This document shows, piece after piece, positions 62,606-64,000 of a stretch of DNA of 64,000 nt. The number at the start of each line of letters is the position of its first letter. Position 1 is the stretch's first letter. The notes under the pieces were generated by a model. The model did no database searches and was not told where the DNA came from. It saw only the letters and a program-made list of their open reading frames with translations. The DNA comes from CAVYYW01 sp963772845 (GTDB lineage: Bacteria; Bacillota; Bacilli; Bacillales; Sporolactobacillaceae): NCBI GenBank assembly GCA_963772845.1, contig CAVYYW010000042.1, positions 1 through 64,000 of the forward strand, written 5' to 3'. Made by a program: the position numbers and the translations under genes.

Positions 62606-63262
62606 TTAATCAAGATCTTTTTTACAGAAATACCAGTCCACACATTCATAGGCGGGGTCATTCATACGTTCAGTGGCCGCTTCTTTTGTCTTTGGAGGGG
62701 AGACTAGCACTTTGTCACCTTTTCTCCAGTTGGCAGGCGTTGATACACCGTGCTCAGCGGTCGTTTTCAGAGCCTGTACAAGCCGAACAATTTCTTCCAT
62801 ATTGCGTCCTGTGCTTAATGGGTAATAAATAACAGATTTGATGGTGGATTTATCATCAATCACAAATACAGCACGGGATGTTTCGGTGCCTTTGCTTTCT
62901 GGCATGATCATGCCGTATTTCATGGCAACGTCTTTATTTAAATCCGCGATAATCGGAAATTCAATTTTTGTATCAAAATTCTCTTCAATATTTCGAGTCC
63001 AGGCAATATGCGAATTTACACTGTCGATACTTAATCCCAGAAGCTCTGTATCCAGTTCTTTTAACTGCGGATAGATATCCTGGAATCCCACAAATTCTGT
63101 CGTGCATACTGGAGTAAAATCTGAGGGATGGGAAAATAAAACAAACCATTTACCCTTATAATCATCAAGTGAAATTTCGCCATGTGTCGTTTGCGCGGTA
63201 AAGTGCGGCGCTTTCTCCCCAATGCGGGGAAGTCCCTGGGCTTGAGTTTCATTGTTCTCCAT
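62606..63262 (-). CDS. Peroxiredoxin (AhpC/TSA, Prx6/archaeal-like)
   Basis: 218 residues. The peroxidatic Cys is in PSDFTPVCTTEF near residue 53, followed by SIDSVNSHIAW and the C-terminal domain with FVIDDKSTIKSVIYYP (seen as separate motifs). Two further Cys occur in CVDWYFCKK at the end, an arrangement seen in archaeal-type Prx6 members. It reduces hydrogen peroxide and organic peroxides. It is monocistronic. Confidence 0.92.
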   Translation of the reverse strand: MENNETQAQGLPRIGEKAPHFTAQTTHGEISLDDYKGKWFVLFSHPSDFTPVCTTEFVGFQDIYPQLKELDTELLGLSIDSVNSHIAWTRNIEENFDTKIEFPIIADLNKDVAMKYGMIMPESKGTETSRAVFVIDDKSTIKSVIYYPLSTGRNMEEIVRLVQALKTTAEHGVSTPANWRKGDKVLVSPPKTKEAATERMNDPAYECVDWYFCKKDLD

Positions 63263-63461
63263 AGTAAATACACCCTTTCTGATTATTACTGTCCAAATAT
63301 ATTTGCAACTACTAATGTATTTCCTTTTGTTCTTTTTTCAAAACGTATCAAGGTGTAATGCGGGACTAACGTATGATCTGTAAATTTGAAAGGACATTGA
63401 ATCAGTACAGCCAGCGAGAAGAGAAATTAATATAAATTTTATAGAAAAGAGATGATTTCAT

Positions 63462-63908
63462 ATGAATCAAGCAGCACAGGAATATTGGGACGCTTATTGG
63501 AAAGGCAAGGAGGAACCGCCGCCGATTGAGGCCTGGCAGTTCGGGGTGGATCCAGATCATCTTGCCCAGCTTGTGATTGAGGGGGTTAAGACGGCAACTT
63601 GCTCGGGGTACGTTTTCTATGAACAAGATGATGAACCTTTGCCCACAACAGATGAATACAGCATTATACTGAACAGCCGGGACGAGCCTGTCGCGATTAT
63701 AAAAACCGTGGAAGTATCGGTGATGCCAATGAATGAAGTGCCTGAAGAGTTTGCGATTGCGGAAGGTGAAGGCGACCGAACGTATCAGTATTGGAAAGAG
63801 GTTCATGAAGCTTTTTTCAGAAAAGAACTTAGTGAAATTGGACTTGAGTTCACAGAGGACATGCTGCTCGTGTGCGAACGATTTGAAGTGGTGGATGTGA
63901 AAAAGTAG
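63462..63908 (+). CDS. ASCH domain protein
   Basis: 148 residues with YWDAYWKGK and WQFGVDPDHLAQLVIEGVKTATCSGYVFYE, then ILNSRDEPVAIIKTVEVSV and AEGEGDRTYQYWKEVHEAFF. This is the ASCH (PUA-like, RNA-binding) pattern of the YqfB-like ASCH group. The ribosome site is AAAGAG. Function unknown. Confidence 0.85.
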   Translation: MNQAAQEYWDAYWKGKEEPPPIEAWQFGVDPDHLAQLVIEGVKTATCSGYVFYEQDDEPLPTTDEYSIILNSRDEPVAIIKTVEVSVMPMNEVPEEFAIAEGEGDRTYQYWKEVHEAFFRKELSEIGLEFTEDMLLVCERFEVVDVKK

Positions 63909-63975
63909 TGCAGGGCCAGGTGATCCTAAAGCCCTCAGACGAAGAAGGGCAGAAGACAGCAAAAGAGAGAAGGAA

Positions 63976-64000
63976 ATGTCTTTCATTTGGGGCGATGAAG
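63976..64000 (+). CDS. Possible 5' end of a gene cut by the window edge
   Basis: ATG at 63976 after GAGAAGGAA begins M-S-F-I-W-G-D-E and remains open to the last base. Too short to identify; the ribosome site is very close to the ATG. Confidence 0.2.

Overview
The window looks like the chromosome of a low-GC, endospore-forming Bacillaceae-type Firmicute that is not Bacillus subtilis. This rests on the tRNA cluster followed by the conserved rocF - sigW - rsiW - cdaA - cdaR - glmM - glmS order, a glmS ribozyme, SigW- and SigA-type promoters, Spo0E-like and YpzG-like small proteins, and AGGAGG ribosome binding sites with frequent TTG/GTG starts. The species cannot be fixed from the sequence alone.

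Layout. 1-5.3 kb is the right end of a decayed prophage: a multiply frameshifted tail-spike gene, a broken lipoprotein, XhlA-type hemolysin, GH25-LysM endolysin (frameshifted), LL-H-type holin, a YolD-like protein and a broken LexA-like repressor sharing LexA-type boxes. It ends at the 3' half of a tRNA-Thr gene, which is the likely attachment site. 5.5-11 kb holds a region-2-only sigma-like protein, a TetR plus 14-TM MFS efflux pair, YitT and a small ion channel. 11.1-12.3 kb is an eight-gene tRNA cluster interrupted by three tandem structured repeats and by a 161-bp insert next to a duplicated tRNA-Lys 5' half. 12.5-21.3 kb is core: arginase, envelope stress sigma/anti-sigma, c-di-AMP synthesis and its regulator, and amino-sugar synthesis.

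21.5-27 kb is an accessory island. Two arrays of small palindromic hairpins lie in inverted orientation and bracket resistance-like genes (Arr, alpha/beta hydrolase, YciI, RpoA-CTD-like zinc ribbon, VOC, truncated APH). The right array abuts and overlaps the 3' end of a gene for a PD-(D/E)xK-like nuclease fused to a winged helix, and the left array keeps a degraded copy of the same 3' end. This nuclease-hairpin pairing is my best candidate for an undescribed system. 27.3-33 kb carries yoaS-yozG-yoaT, a cysteine hydrolase, a CD3324-type regulator, a GNAT enzyme and ProP. 33-39 kb is a drug-efflux block (MFS, TetR, RND) with TetR-type operators inside the promoters. 39.6-42 kb has VOC, SDR/MerR and YdjM-like genes.

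42.2-49.6 kb is metal homeostasis: DUF4396, CsoR, CopA, CopZ, then an NhaC-type antiporter, CzcD and CzrA, with recognisable CsoR and CzrA sites. 49.7-64 kb is mixed metabolism: CynX-type MFS plus GntR, VOC/HAD/Nudix, SDR, a pair of orphan permeases, CsaA, a 29-residue type I toxin with a predicted antisense antitoxin RNA, MBL hydrolase, YrdB, Nudix enzymes, a histidine phosphatase, YjgB-like, a nitrilase-family amidase, peroxiredoxin and an ASCH protein.

About fifteen otherwise recognisable genes carry apparent frameshifts. None falls in the 6-21.3 kb block. Whether this is gene decay or sequencing error cannot be settled from the sequence. Short repeats with a GGGGCGTGACAGGCAC core recur in intergenic regions from 29.9 to 49.7 kb.
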